This document shows positions 22,998 to 34,829 of a stretch of 64,000 nucleotides of DNA, piece after piece. A program made the translations under genes and the position numbers. The stretch is from NCBI GenBank assembly GCA_050084985.1, contig JBITNC010000001.1:65410001-65474000 (forward strand), read 5' to 3'. The notes below the pieces were generated by a model. The model was not told where the DNA came from, did not search any database, and worked only from the letters and a program-made list of their open reading frames with translations. Within the stretch, counting starts at the first letter, position 1. The number at the start of each line of letters is the position of its first letter. The stretch comes from Nageia nagi (taxonomy: Eukaryota > Pinophyta).

Positions 22998-23211
22998 TAG
23001 TGTTTAGGAGATGAGATTAGGAGATTTATGAGAGTTCATATTGTGAATGAAGTGAGATCTAGTTACTGGATGTATGCCTAGTTGGAGGAACCATTTTATA
23101 TCTTGAGTTATCTTTGTGAGATTTCTTTGTGATTTTGTTAGATGTGAATTGTGAGCTTTCATATGATCTTAGGAGTTTAGGATTGATTATTTTATAGTTC
23201 AACCCCCTTCA
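22998..23211 (+). repeat. Truncated 5' LTR of element D
   Basis: Corresponds to 15,543-15,753 of element B's LTR; the U3 part with inverted repeat and TATA box is missing. The junction with copia fragment C lies at 22,995-22,998. Confidence 0.82.
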
Positions 23212-23225
23212 TTTGGTATCAGAGC

Positions 23226-25915
23226 TCCTTGGAAGCTTCCCTTCACATACTTTTTGTGGAAGCTTCTCTTCAACTTGGTGTTAAGGATCCTCTTCAATTT
23301 GGAGGTCTACTTCCTTCACTTGCATCTTTGAGGGTTAAAATAATTTAATGGTATAATTTTCTCCTTCTCTTCCCTATGGTACTAACATTGTTACTATAAG
23401 TTTGTTAGTCCAATCTCTTATTTTCTTTTATAAAAATTACTTTAAATCATAATATTTTGTTGCCTTTTACTAACAATCCTTTTGTAGTTAGTAATTACAT
23501 ATTTTTAAAAAATGTATAATTCCTTTGGGGCACTGATATATATATATATATATATATAGGATCTTTTTATTTGTAATTTTTTTTAGAAGGGGTTTTTATT
23601 TACAAAGTTTTGTAATAACACTTTGTTTATTTTTAAAATATACCTTCTTTTAAGTTGCAAAAAAAGGAGGAATAAGAGCTTTATATAAAAAAATTGGAGA
23701 GGTATATTTCTTAATGCAAGTTTTTTTTTTTATATATACAAACAAATACTAATTAAAATAATATCTTGAATTAAAACTTTTATCAAACTTGTTCATCCCT
23801 AGTGCATGCTTTGCTGATTATTTTTACTAAGGTGTGCTCTCAATGCTTTGACTGGTCAGCTCCCTCTACTCCTCTCCCATGCACCCTTTGTTCTTACTCT
23901 TTTTCATGTAGCCGTGCAGGGCATGGCGGGCCTCATAGAGTTTCCAAGTGATTTTTGGTGCTGAGAAACTAGGTGATGGTTAAGTCAAGTCCTCATTTGT
24001 AATGTTATCATTGCACCCTTTGTTCTCACTCCATTATCTCTTACCTAGGCCATAGTATCCTTCGAATAACCCTCTTCTTACCATGCCCTCACTCAACCAC
24101 TTTCTTGTCCTCACTTTTACTCAGCCCTACTTGGCTTCTCTCCTCATGCCCTTTGTAGGTGGATCCCCATCTCTACCATCAATCGCACCCTCTTATGGCT
24201 CCCTTTATTGCTTTCTATTCTAGTCCCCCACAACCTTCGCTGCACCCTCCTCCATTAGAACACTATCCACACCTTGCTGTAGACCTCCCATATTTTTTGT
24301 TGATTTTTTTTGCTCACATTTACACTCTCCTTTGATTCCATGCTCTCTTCTTTAGGCCTTCTTTAATTCTAGTAGATGCATTACTTTAGAGGCAATTACT
24401 TTCTTATTTATCCTAACATGCCTCATGCATGCAGTAAAATGCAAAAAGATGCATTAGGTGGAGTGTGGGTTTTATTAAGTATTAAGTGGAGTAAGGTTTC
24501 ATCTAAGCCTTTAAATGCCTTACAAGTAATCATACTCCTTATGTTTTAATTTTGTTTTACCTTCTCATATTTTAGCAGAGGTATTTTTCTTTCAAGAATG
24601 TGATCTTTAACTTAGCCATACTATACTTAAGTAAAAAGAGGGGGAATTATTTTAGAAAATATTTTAACATGCAAGTAAGTTTTATTTCCTTTAGTTAAAA
24701 TTGCTAAGGTACACTTGTATGCTATCATTAGGGATAGAACTTTAAGTAAAAGGGGGAGAATTTATATTTCTTTACTTAATTTTTTTCATATAGGATGTTA
24801 TATAAAATATTGCATATCTTTTTTGGTAACTTTGCAAAAATGATAATGCATGATTCTTAATTTTTTTTATGCATGCTAAGTATTTTTCAAAGTGATAGAT
24901 AAATGTAATTTAGTTAATGGTACATGCTTAGAACTTTAAGTTAAATGCCTAGGACTTAAATATTTTAAGTTAATGTTACATGCTTAGAACTTAAATATTT
25001 TAAGTTAATGGTACATGCTTAGGACTTAAATATTTTTAAGTTAATGGTGCATGCATTAGGATTTAGATTTTTTAATTCAATAATACATGTTATTACTTAA
25101 AAAAACTTAAGTTTATGATGCAATTACTTCCTTATGTAAGAATGGATTTATACAAAATTAGGATTAATGTAAAGATATCTTTAGGGTTGGTAAACAAAAC
25201 CTATTGGAGCACTTAGGTTTCAATTCTTAAATGATGATGTTTTTTATGCTTTTTATTTATTTTTGAATTTTTCTTTATTTGCTTATGCTAAGAAAAATGT
25301 AAACATTGAAATGAGAAACCCCCTAAAATGAACACATCTGTACTACATTCACAACATGACTTGTTTGGGGAGCCATGAGGTGAGGATAGGTATATTGGAG
25401 CCTTTAGTTTGACAATTAAATGGTGAAAAGTCCATACTTATCAATTGCCCCTAATTCCTCTATTGTTAGACATAACTCCAATAGGTGGACAAGTAATGTG
25501 TGTAGTGATACCACATGTCCGCATGTCCATTCAGGGATTATATTGATAACTTGAAGGAAAATTTAAATCTAATCAAGATTAATATTTGATCGATCGAATA
25601 AATGCCATAACCTTGGAAAATAGTAGGTACTTCTTCTTATAAGAAAGTATAATACTAACCAAGGTGAACTGGTTGAGGATTGGTAGTACTTGGGCTCCTC
25701 TTGTGTAGCATTAGGGTTAAGGTCTAATTTTAGACAAGAAAACAAGTCCCCAATAATGTCACTCTACATCTATGGTTCTTGAGATGAAAATGTATTTGGT
25801 ACATGGGTTATTATTTGAGTTGTAAAACATTTGCACTAGTGAATCAAATCAAGCATTTCTTAGTTAATTAAATGTAAATGTATTACTTACTTGGTTAAAA
25901 CTTAACATATAATAT
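23226..25915 (+). other. Leader of element D
   Basis: Copy of the element B leader, including the (TA)n run (23,535-23,558), the C/T-rich part (23,820-24,350) and the 35-bp tandem array (about 24,910-25,070). No gene. Confidence 0.6.
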
Positions 25916-25921
25916 TATTTA

Positions 25922-26620
25922 TTGAATAACATGCTTATTATTTTCAACATTCTTGTACAGCAAATGGAAGACTTCCTTTTTACCCAAATCTACCTTAGTT
26001 CAAAATTTTCAAAAGGTTTACCATTCTCCAAAAGTTGCTTCAATTTCATCAAGGGGAAGAATGAAAATGTTACCATCTACTTGATCAAAATCATTGACCT
26101 TAAAACCCAACTTATTGCTTGTGGGTGTAATTGGATCAATGATGAGTTCATGGTATTCATCATTCTTCAAAGCTTTTCTTCAAAATTTGGTAAGTTTGTG
26201 ATAGTTATAGAAATAAAGCTTGATGATGAAGAAGAAGTCTTCTCCTTTGAAAACCTTTCTAGTATCCTTTTGAAGCATGAGAAAACCCTTTAAAAAAAAG
26301 GTGTTAATTTCTTCTCTTAAGGATAATAACGTTGCTCTTGGAGCAACCAAAACTCTTTTCAAGAGAAGTTCAATCATTATAAGAAATCTTATTCTTATTC
26401 CTCTAAAAGGATTGAGAAAAGAGGTAATGGAAATAATAGGAACATCAACACCAATAGAAACAATGATAATAACAACCATTTTAAGCAAAGAGATGGAAAA
26501 GGCAAAGCAAACAATCCAAATCTTAAGGTAAAGTTTGATAGAAATTATAACTATTTGGCATCTAAGGTCATAAAGAAGTTTTATTGCTATAAAAAAAAAT
26601 AGAAGAAAAGAAAAAAGGTT
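25922..26620 (+). pseudogene. gag: Copia gag relic of element D
   Basis: Counterpart of 18,495-19,200. A 123-codon frame (25,922-26,293) ends at a TAA in an A-rich run, and the basic linker continues in the next frame to about 26,531. The zinc knuckle near 26,540-26,580 is further damaged by base losses. Confidence 0.65.
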
Positions 26621-26659
26621 ATGAAAATGTAAAGAACTTCAAAAAAAGAAGAATATTCA

Positions 26660-29520
26660 AGTTGGTTTTGCTATGGTGCTCTACTCCATGTCTCACATTT
26701 TTTCATGTATTAGATTATTGACTCTGGTTGCACTAGTTACCTATATTTTAAAAGAAAAAGTTTGAAAACTTTCATAAGTATAGAAAAGATGTGGTTGTGA
26801 TAGGTGATAACTCTATCCTTGAAGTACAAGAAATTGAAAGTGTGTTGATTCATGAGAAGGTTCTTAATAATGTGCTCTATGTTCTAATCTTAGGATGAAC
26901 CTTCTCTTCATGATCTAAGTTGCTAGAAAAGGGTACTCTTTTGAGTTTGACTCTCAATCTTGATGCATTAATAAAGGACTTTCCATTGGTTAAAGGATCA
27001 TGAAAGATGATCTATACATTATAGATCAAGTTCCAACAAAGATGTGTTTGCTACTAGTTTGTTCTAGAGGCAATCTTTAGCACCATCATCTAGGCTACCT
27101 TAACCATAAGATATTCAAGTCATGAAAGACAAGAACTTATGAAAGGTTTGCTTTCAATTTCTCCTTCAGTTGGTCTATGTAAGAAGTGCATTCTTTGTAA
27201 GATGCATAGATAAAAGTTTGAAAAAAATAAGGCAACAAGAGCATTTTCAACCTCTAAGCTTGTGCATTCAGATTTGATAGGTTCATTTTAGCTAAGTCAC
27301 TTGAGGAGCATCTTACATCTTGACCTTCATTAATGAAATTTAGTAGGATGATCCTTTGAGTATCTACTTGAATAAAGGATCAAACCTTTGAGATTTTAAA
27401 GATTTTAAGGCCTCTATTAAGATTAGACTAACCTTAAGATCAAGATGTTAATATTAGATAATGGGGGAGAATACAATGCAATGAGTTCAATATTATTATG
27501 CTAAGTATAGAATCAAGAGATATTTATAATTCCTTACACTCCTTACAAATGGTGTTTCAAAAAGAAAAATAGAATAATTATGAAACGGCTAGATGCATGT
27601 TGGGTAATCTTTCTAGATTCTTTATGGGGTGAAGCTATGAGCACTGTATTTACACCTTGAATAGTGTCCACAAAAGTTGTTATGGTAAAACTCCTTTTGA
27701 GGCATGGTAATAAGAAAAACCTAACTTTCTCACCTTAGGGTGTTCGGTTGTGAAGCATTCTTCTATATTATTTCTAAAAAAGAGAGAAATTAAAGATAAA
27801 AATACATCTTTTTGGGTTATAACAATTAGCATAGAGGCTATAGGCTCTACTCTCCATTATATAAAGCTATGTTTGTTTTAAGGGATGTAAAGTTCAATGA
27901 AATTCCTAAAGAACCTACTTCTAATGAAGATGTTAATGATCCAGAAGACTCTTCAATTCACCTAGCTGGTTAGATATTGATCTAGATAAGTCATCTTAGG
28001 AACAAAATTCTCTAACACAAAGGGTAATCAACAACCTTAGATGTATGACCTCAACCTTCAAAGAAGCTTCTAAGCATGAGTGCTAGATGGAATCCATGAA
28101 AGTGGAGTATGAGGTGCTTATGAGAAATGAAACTTGGGATTTAGTTCTTATCCTAATGAGAAGAATGTGATTAGCAATAAATGGATCTTCAAGTTCAAGT
28201 TCAATTCTATTGGGGATATTGAGAAATACATGGTAAGGTTAGTAGCCAAAGGTTTTGCTCATAAATATGGTGTAAATTATTAGAAAACCTTTGCTCACAT
28301 GGTAAAGATGCTTACTATGAGAATTAGCCTTTGCTCTTTCTGTAGCTCAATGATGAAAATTTTTTTCAACTTGACATCAAGAGTGCATTTCTCAATGGTG
28401 ACTTAGATGTGGAAATTTTCATGTATCAACTAGAAGGGTTCATTGTGGAAGGTAAAGAGTCCTTTTTTGCAAGCTAAAGAAGTCATTATATGAATTAAGC
28501 AAGCACCTAGAGCTTGGTACAAGAAAATTTTAGGATATTTTGTAAACATTGGTTTCTCAAGTGTTTTTTAGATTTTGATTTATATGTGGTCACTCAAGGA
28601 AAAGACATGGTATTGATTCTCTTTATATGGATGATCTTTTGATTACTATAAATAATGATAAATCATTTAAGAGTGCATATCCAAACTTAAGGCAACATTT
28701 GAAATGATTGATCTTGGTCTCTTGCACTACTATCTTAGAATGAAATGTATCAATACAAGGATTGTACTTATCTCAATAATATAGTATATATCAGACATCT
28801 TGTAGAAGTTTGGAATGGAGGAGTGTAGATATGTTACGATCCTAGTCTCTCTTGGAATCACTATTTTTCTAAGCTCCAACTCTCTGTTGGTTGATGTTAT
28901 AGCTTATAGGTAATTAATTGGTAGTCTTTTTTATTTGACTATATCCAAGACAAATATTGCCTTTGTAGTGAATCTTTGGCATGAATCATGTAGAAACCTT
29001 ATGTTGACCACCTCAATGCTATTAAGAAATCTTGAGGTATGTTGCAGAGACAAAGGATCTTGCTCTCAAGTATTTTAAGTTTCCCTCATTTGTTCTCTCA
29101 AGTTTCTTAGATTCTGACTATGGGGTAGATAAAGATAATAAAAAATTCAACCTTTGCATATGTGTTTAGCATTGGTTTAGATGCTATCTTTGGCTTCTAA
29201 GAAGAACCTACTATTTCTTTCCACCATAGAAGCTGATACCAAGCCATGTCTATTAAGACCAAGAAGCTATTTGGCTAAGGCATCTTCTAAAAGAAATTAG
29301 ATATGAGCAACCTGGTCCATCTTTGATTTTTTAGATAATCAATCAGCTATTTCTTTGGTTAAAAATCCTATGTTCCATCAAAGAATAAAACATATGAAAT
29401 TCTAGGCCCATTTTATCAAAGAGAAGGTTCTTGATGGCATCATACACCTAGAGTGTTGTCCATCCATCTTGAACTCTGCTAATTTATTCACCAAGCCCTT
29501 AAGGGGGAGTGAAGTTTGAA
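26660..29520 (+). pseudogene. pol: Copia pol relic of element D
   Basis: Protease near 26,713 keeps D-S-G, unlike element B. Pre-integrase about 27,040-27,200; integrase about 27,230-27,790; RT about 28,050-28,800 with a K-S-A-F-L-N-G block near 28,380 and Y-M-D-D near 28,626; RNase H about 28,950-29,490 ending near an L-F-T-K-P-L motif (29,490). Frames change every few tens of codons because of single-base losses. Right after the coding end, CTTAAGGGGGAGTG (about 29,498) looks like a polypurine tract well short of the LTR. Confidence 0.75.
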
Positions 29521-29529
29521 TTCTTATGT

Positions 29530-30187
29530 TGAATTCATGTTTGTGATGATAACTTCACCCTTAGGAGGATTTTGTGTTGTATAGTGTTGATTTTATTTAC
29601 ACCTTCATGGTAAGTTCACTTTGCATGAGGAACTTGTATAAATTTTTAGAAGCAAAAATTGAACAATCTAGCACTATTCAGTTATCCATGTGTGAGAAAA
29701 TTTATGTTCTTTTGGCACTATTTAGTTATCCATATGTGAGAAACTCATATGTGCAATTTGTATTTTGCTTACTTGATAATCAATACATTTTTTGTATAAG
29801 CAGGTGACTATGAGTTTTGGCTGGCATCTTCATGATGACTTATAGTGCACCATTAATCAGTTTATGATGGCATTGTTTGTACATATATCCTTATTGATAT
29901 GATCATGTTACATCTAACTGATCTTGTTTCTGAGCTACCTTTGACTTGAGGTTCTCTTAAGATTGCTAGGTTATTCAAGTATGTAGTATCATGGAGACTC
30001 TTCATGACTTCCAGTTGGATGACTACTTTGAAATTGGTTGTATTTGGCAAATAGTGAGTCTCAAACTAGTATTTTCTTACTTCATAAATATGTAAAAAGT
30101 TTCTCATCTTTCATTGTATCTTTTGGAGGAGAACTCTCTTACTTTCTTTCTCTCTTCTCTCTTATTCGCTTATCCCAATATTGCATT
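29530..30187 (+). repeat. Non-coding 3' region of element D
   Basis: Same as 13,181-14,010 in element A: repeats based on TTCAGTTATCCATGTGTGAG at about 29,670-29,760, then AT-rich DNA to the polypurine tract. Open frames here (29,574 and 30,038) are not conserved between copies. Confidence 0.55.
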
Positions 30188-30195
30188 AAGGAGAG

Positions 30196-30683
30196 TGTTG
30201 GAATGTATAATGCATTATTGTAAAGGTTTTGTAATAATTTCTATGTAAGTTCACTAATACTTAAGGGTATCATTTGATACTTAAGTATTTAAGTGAATAT
30301 GATAATGTAACTTGTCCTACACTCCATGTCATGAGCATGCCCTTTGGGTAAAAGGATGTGCATGTCATGCTTTTGTACATATGATAAAAAGGTGATCCAA
30401 AGAGGATTTTGGCCTATAAATAAAGGCTCCCTCTTTGATCATACACCAATTTGTGAAGTAAAGTTATGCTAGTGGATAGTGTTTAGGAGTTGAGGTTAAA
30501 ATTTTGTAAGAGTTCATATTGTGAATGAAGTGAGATCTAGTTAGTGGATGTACTCCTAGCTAAGAACCACTTACATCTTGAGTTATCTTTGTGAGATTCT
30601 TTGTGAGTTATTTAGATGTGATTTGTGAGCTTACATGTGATATTGGAATTTTAATTTATTCAATTTATAGTTCAACTCTCACA
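30196..30683 (+). repeat. Copia LTR (subfamily I), 3' LTR of element D
   Basis: Starts TGTTGGAATG after AAGGAGAG and ends near ACTCTCACA. Inverted repeat at about 30,256-30,290 and TATA box at 30,415-30,422. It is followed directly by the RNase H end of another copy rather than by a primer-binding site. Confidence 0.85.
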
Positions 30684-31507
30684 CCTTGAACTTCATTGAT
30701 TTTTCACTAAGCCCCTTCCTGAAGCTCAATTCTGTAAGCTTAGGGATGCTATGGTTGGTGAAGTTTCCCTTAAGGGGGAGTTAAGTTTGAATTCTTGTGT
30801 TGAATTAATATTTGTGATGATAACTTCACCTCTAGAAGGTATTTATATGTATAGTGTTGATTTTGTTGTACACTATTGTGGTAAGTTTGCTTTGCATGAG
30901 GAACTTGTTGTACAATTTTTTGAGCAAAATATTGCCAATATATCATTGTTTATTTATCTATGTATGAGGAACTCATATATGACTTTTGGCACTATTCAGT
31001 TATCCATATGTGAGGAACTCATTTTGCATTTTATTTTGCTCTATTTTGTAATGATAATCAACACATGTTTTATATACAAAAAGTGATATGAGTTTTGGCT
31101 TGGCATCTTCATGATGAATTATAGAGCACCATTTATTAGTTTTAATGGCATTTTTGATACATCTATCCTTGATGATATGAATGTGTGTCTAACTGATCTT
31201 GTTGTTTGATCTGCTTATGACTTGCAGGTTCTCTTGATTAGGTTACTTCTTCAGTGTGTGAGCTCATAGAGACTCATCACGACTTCATTTGGATGACTAC
31301 TTGATGTACATTGAAATTATTATGGTTAATTATTGTATTATAAACCATTTGCTAAAATGGTAAAGCATGAGTCTCAAACTAAGATCTTACTTATTTTACA
31401 AAGATGTAAAATGTTCTTATCTTTGGTTGTATCTATTTGGAGGAGAACTCTTTACTATTTTTTCTTCTCTCTTATTCACTCTATCCCAATATTGCATTAA
31501 GAGGGAG
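30684..31507 (+). mobile_element. Truncated copia 3' internal segment
   Basis: Begins inside the RNase H end (F-T-K-P-L-P-type motif near 30,705), continues through a CTTAAGGGGGAG tract (about 30,768), the tandem-repeat region (30,930-31,030) and a second purine tract (31,499-31,507) into the next LTR. It matches the end of element D and forms an LTR, partial internal, LTR array. Confidence 0.75.
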
Positions 31508-32000
31508 TGTTGGAATGTATAATGCATTATTGTAAAGGTTTTTTATAATACTCTTTGTAAATTCACTAATACTTAATGGTATCATAGATACCTTAAGTAT
31601 TTAAGTGAATATGATAATGTAACTTGTCCTACACTCCATGTCATGAGCATGACCCTTGGGTAAAAGGAGTAGCATGCCATGCCTTTGTAACAATGGATAA
31701 AAGTGATCCAAAGGTGGATTTTGGCCTATAAATAGAAGGCCCCTCTCTTTTGATCACTCAATTTGTGAAGTAAAGTTATGCTATAGGATAGTGTTTAAGA
31801 GATGAGATCAAGACAATTGTAAGAGTTTCATATTTGTGAATGAAGTAAAATCTAGTTAGTGGATGTACTCCTAGTTGGAGGAACCACTTTATCTCTTAAT
31901 CACTTTGTGAGATTTTCTTCTTGAGTTATCTTGATGTTAGTTTGAATTTCCATGAGATCTTGGTATTTAGGATTGTATTAGTTATATTTCTAACCCTTCA
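31508..32000 (+). repeat. Copia LTR (subfamily I)
   Basis: Starts TGTTGGAATG, ends ACCCTTCA. Inverted repeat at about 31,570-31,605 is nearly perfect (ATACTTAATGGTATC, ATA, GATACCTTAAGTAT). TATA box at 31,727-31,734. Flanking DNA to the right is not copia. Confidence 0.85.
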
Positions 32001-32039
32001 CATATTATGAGGTATTTTACTCAAAGTTAGAGGACCCAT

Positions 32040-32510
32040 CATTTACGATGAAAATGGCAAAGCAAGAGCCTAAAAGCCTTAAGGTAACTTTTCAATCAAG
32101 GGAAAAAAATCTAGTGAACTCAAAGGAGGCTTCTAGTGATAAAGATCCCTCTTTTCCAACTTAGGATATCAAGAGAAACCTCGAGAAGAAAGAGAAGAAA
32201 TTAGTCAGCACTCCTTTCAAAGGGAAAAAAGGAAATTTATGCTTCTCATCATCATTTAATGGAGGAAATCCAATGACTATGAGGGAGGAATTTTTTTGTA
32301 ATTGAAATGATTCAAGAATGTATCTCCCAAAAAGAAAAAAAGAAAAAATTCCAACTAGATACATCCATTGGTAAGAAAGGAAAATCAAAGTTAGAGGTAT
32401 CTTCAAAGTAGAAAGAGTCCCTATCATAATTGGACAATTTAGAGGCAACAATTGGTGCCCATGCTGGGATGATCAAGCTAGCCAATGAAACCTTAAGAGT
32501 GTCTAATAGG
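32040..32510 (+). pseudogene. Unrecognised Lys-rich ORF relic, copy 1
   Basis: I do not recognise the family. From an ATG near 32,040 a frame rich in Lys, Glu and Ser can be followed for about 155 codons with several stops. A second, independently decayed copy lies at 36,714-37,230. Features shared by both: an S-F-S/P start, an N-L-E-K-K-E-K-K-type helix, a very basic K-R-K-K-K-K-I-P block, and an L-S-x-L-x-N-L-E-A-x-I helix at the end. The basic block and helices would suit a nucleic-acid-binding or gag-like protein, but that is inference. Confidence 0.4.
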
Positions 32511-32519
32511 TTTTGTCAC

Positions 32520-33300
32520 AACCCCAAGAGGACCTCTTTCCAATGCATGAGTTCATTATTTTAAGTAATAAAAATGGAGTCTCCCCCCTTTTCCTAAAAT
32601 TGAACCAAGTAAAAAAAAATCTCCTTTATCAACATTTTAAAAAAAATGCACTTAAAAAGATCTCCCTCATTGTAATTTTACCTTAAAAATTTCTTTAATA
32701 CTAAGGAAAAAATATCATTTTAAAAATTGCCACATTTTTACCAGAACAAAAATTCATCCTTTTTCAATATTAAAGTACTTTAGTAAAAAAAATCATTGCA
32801 ATTTTTCTTAGGGACCTTTCATAAATGTTAAATAAAATTCCCCCTTTTAACACTTAAAAAATTGCCATATTCATAGCAAAAAAAAAAAAAATTATCCAAA
32901 GTGAATATTTATTCCCAAAAGGCATCCAATGCATATGTTCACAATTCTAAGTAATAGGCATTTATGCATTCATAGGAAAAAAATTCCCCCTTTTACTTAA
33001 AAATAAATGTCTTTCCAAGTAAAAATTATCTCCTTAAAACATTGTGTCCTCAAAAATATTAAAAAATTAATAATTATCCTACAAGAGGGCATGCACATCA
33101 TACCTCATAAATATTTTGTCTTCCTATGCTCATTAATTATGAGCTCATACCCCATTTAAGTTGTCTTCTTAAGCAAGATAAAATGATGAGATAAATTGAT
33201 TTAACCAATTAACTTGCCAAAAAAGATAAATAAATCCTCTTTATAAGACTAACAACATTTATGAGAGGGTATGGACAACACTTAACTTACAAGAAATAAA
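32520..33300. other. AT-rich stretch with homopolymer runs
   Basis: Contains A runs, CCCCCTTTT motifs and CACTTAAAA, resembling in reverse the AT-rich leader of the copia family (17,100-17,800). It may be part of a minus-strand leader, but I could not align it reliably. Confidence 0.3.
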
Positions 33301-33357
33301 TTTTGCATTTATTGATGAAGAGCCCTAATAATTACTATAGGGAGGGAGGATCGACAA

Positions 33358-34790
33358 ATGAACCACATGATGATTAATACAAGCATGCCAAGAAGGGTGG
33401 TGGTCATGTGGGAAGTCACTTACCAAACTAATGTTGTAGCACCTCCATGGATTGAGCTACCAAGTATTGTTGATAGATGGGATTCATACATGGTGGAGAT
33501 TGAAGGAAACTCAATTAATTTAGGTTAAAATTATGAGAGACTAGGGTGGCACATGTATTTTTTCTACACAATGAGAACCATGATTGGGAAAAAGAGAACT
33601 CGAAGCTCTGAGAGTGGTGAAAACTATAAGAAGGATCCCATAGTCTGGGAAATCATGTGTAATGGGGGAATCAAGGGCTTTGTAGAGACCTTAGATGGTC
33701 ATAACCTAGAGTGGTCTAGGAGGTTCAGATTCTTAGGATGAGGAATAGGTCGAATTTGATGACCATCAATTCTATATTAGTGCAAAATTGATATATAGGC
33801 TATAAGGATGGTTAATACTAGGGTAAAATATTGCAGAGAGATCCACTCAACCATAAAGGAGGTACAAACCTTCCTTGAGCTAGGTGAACGATACCCAAGA
33901 GATGTCTTTTAGCTTATGTGGTAGCAAATATTCCATACCCATGGAATGAAGTTGCTAGGGCCTTATGAAATTATTTACCTTGGAAGGGTGGCACTTAGAG
34001 ATTAGTAGATTCCATTTTCCATTTTAGCTCACTTGAGAGGTAAAATACAAGTAAACTTACTTACTTCTTATTTCACTCAACGGTCTCATTTATCCATAGA
34101 AAAAGGGTATGCATGCCTCTCCATAAGGGGTTGATAAAACTTCTTATCAATTATGCTATGCAGGGTGAGATGAATTATTCCTTTACAAATGGTTCCTCCA
34201 GAGATATAACCAAATGATCTTTCTCCCCCTCAACACCACCTAAATCCCCCTTCACCTCCTCTTGCACTTGAGTATGTATCTCTAGATAGTCTATCCTATC
34301 TAATAATGAATATGGATTCACCAAGGATTATCTAAGATATACCAATTGATATATTTGATAACTTGGAGCTAACTAAAATCCTATAGAGATGGTGGAGGAA
34401 ATTTCACCTATGGAGTAGGATACTTCAGCTTTGGAAATCCTAGCGGCAATAGTTGAGATAGAACCAAAGGCTACCCAATAGGAAGGAAGTTGTTTTAGAT
34501 AAAAAAGACCTTTCAAATTCTTCTTCAACATCACAGACTAAGGGGATCAAAGAAATGGAATAATATCAAAAGCATTGGGATGATGATTTCACATCCAAGA
34601 AGAAGCAAGTTGAGGTCTCTATAGCCCTACTACATGATGAGATCCTAGAAGCAATCCAATTCACATAGAGGAGGGCTTCACATAAATAGAGCTGGCAATC
34701 TTTTGGTCCAACTTTATGTCCACAAAAGAGCTTCAAAGGTATTCAAACACCATAGCCTAGATGATCATGCCTTTTTCTAGGTGGTAGACC
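33358..34790 (+). pseudogene. Unrecognised long ORF relic
   Basis: From ATG 33,358 one frame continues for about 265 codons to about 34,150 with roughly a dozen stops, many of them TAG. After a shift a second frame runs to about 34,790. The first part is rich in Trp, Arg and Gly, with patterns such as W-I-E-L-P-S-I-V-D-R-W near 33,455. The second contains a Pro-rich segment near 34,230-34,265 and acidic stretches. Base composition is less AT-rich than the surroundings. I cannot assign a family; a retroelement polyprotein relic is the likeliest guess. Confidence 0.4.
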
Positions 34791-34829
34791 CTATAGAGAA
34801 TACATATGATTGATATGGCATGATAAACC

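Larger units (their letters stand above)
22998..30683 (+). mobile_element. Ty1/copia element D, 5' LTR truncated
   Basis: Remaining half of a 5' LTR (22,998-23,211), primer-binding site (23,214-23,225), leader, gag, the full pol domain order, 3' non-coding region, polypurine tract (about 30,188-30,195) and 3' LTR (30,196-30,683). Colinear with element B. Compared with B it has many single-base losses that destroy every long frame, so hardly any long ORF survives although domains are easy to recognise. Confidence 0.82.
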
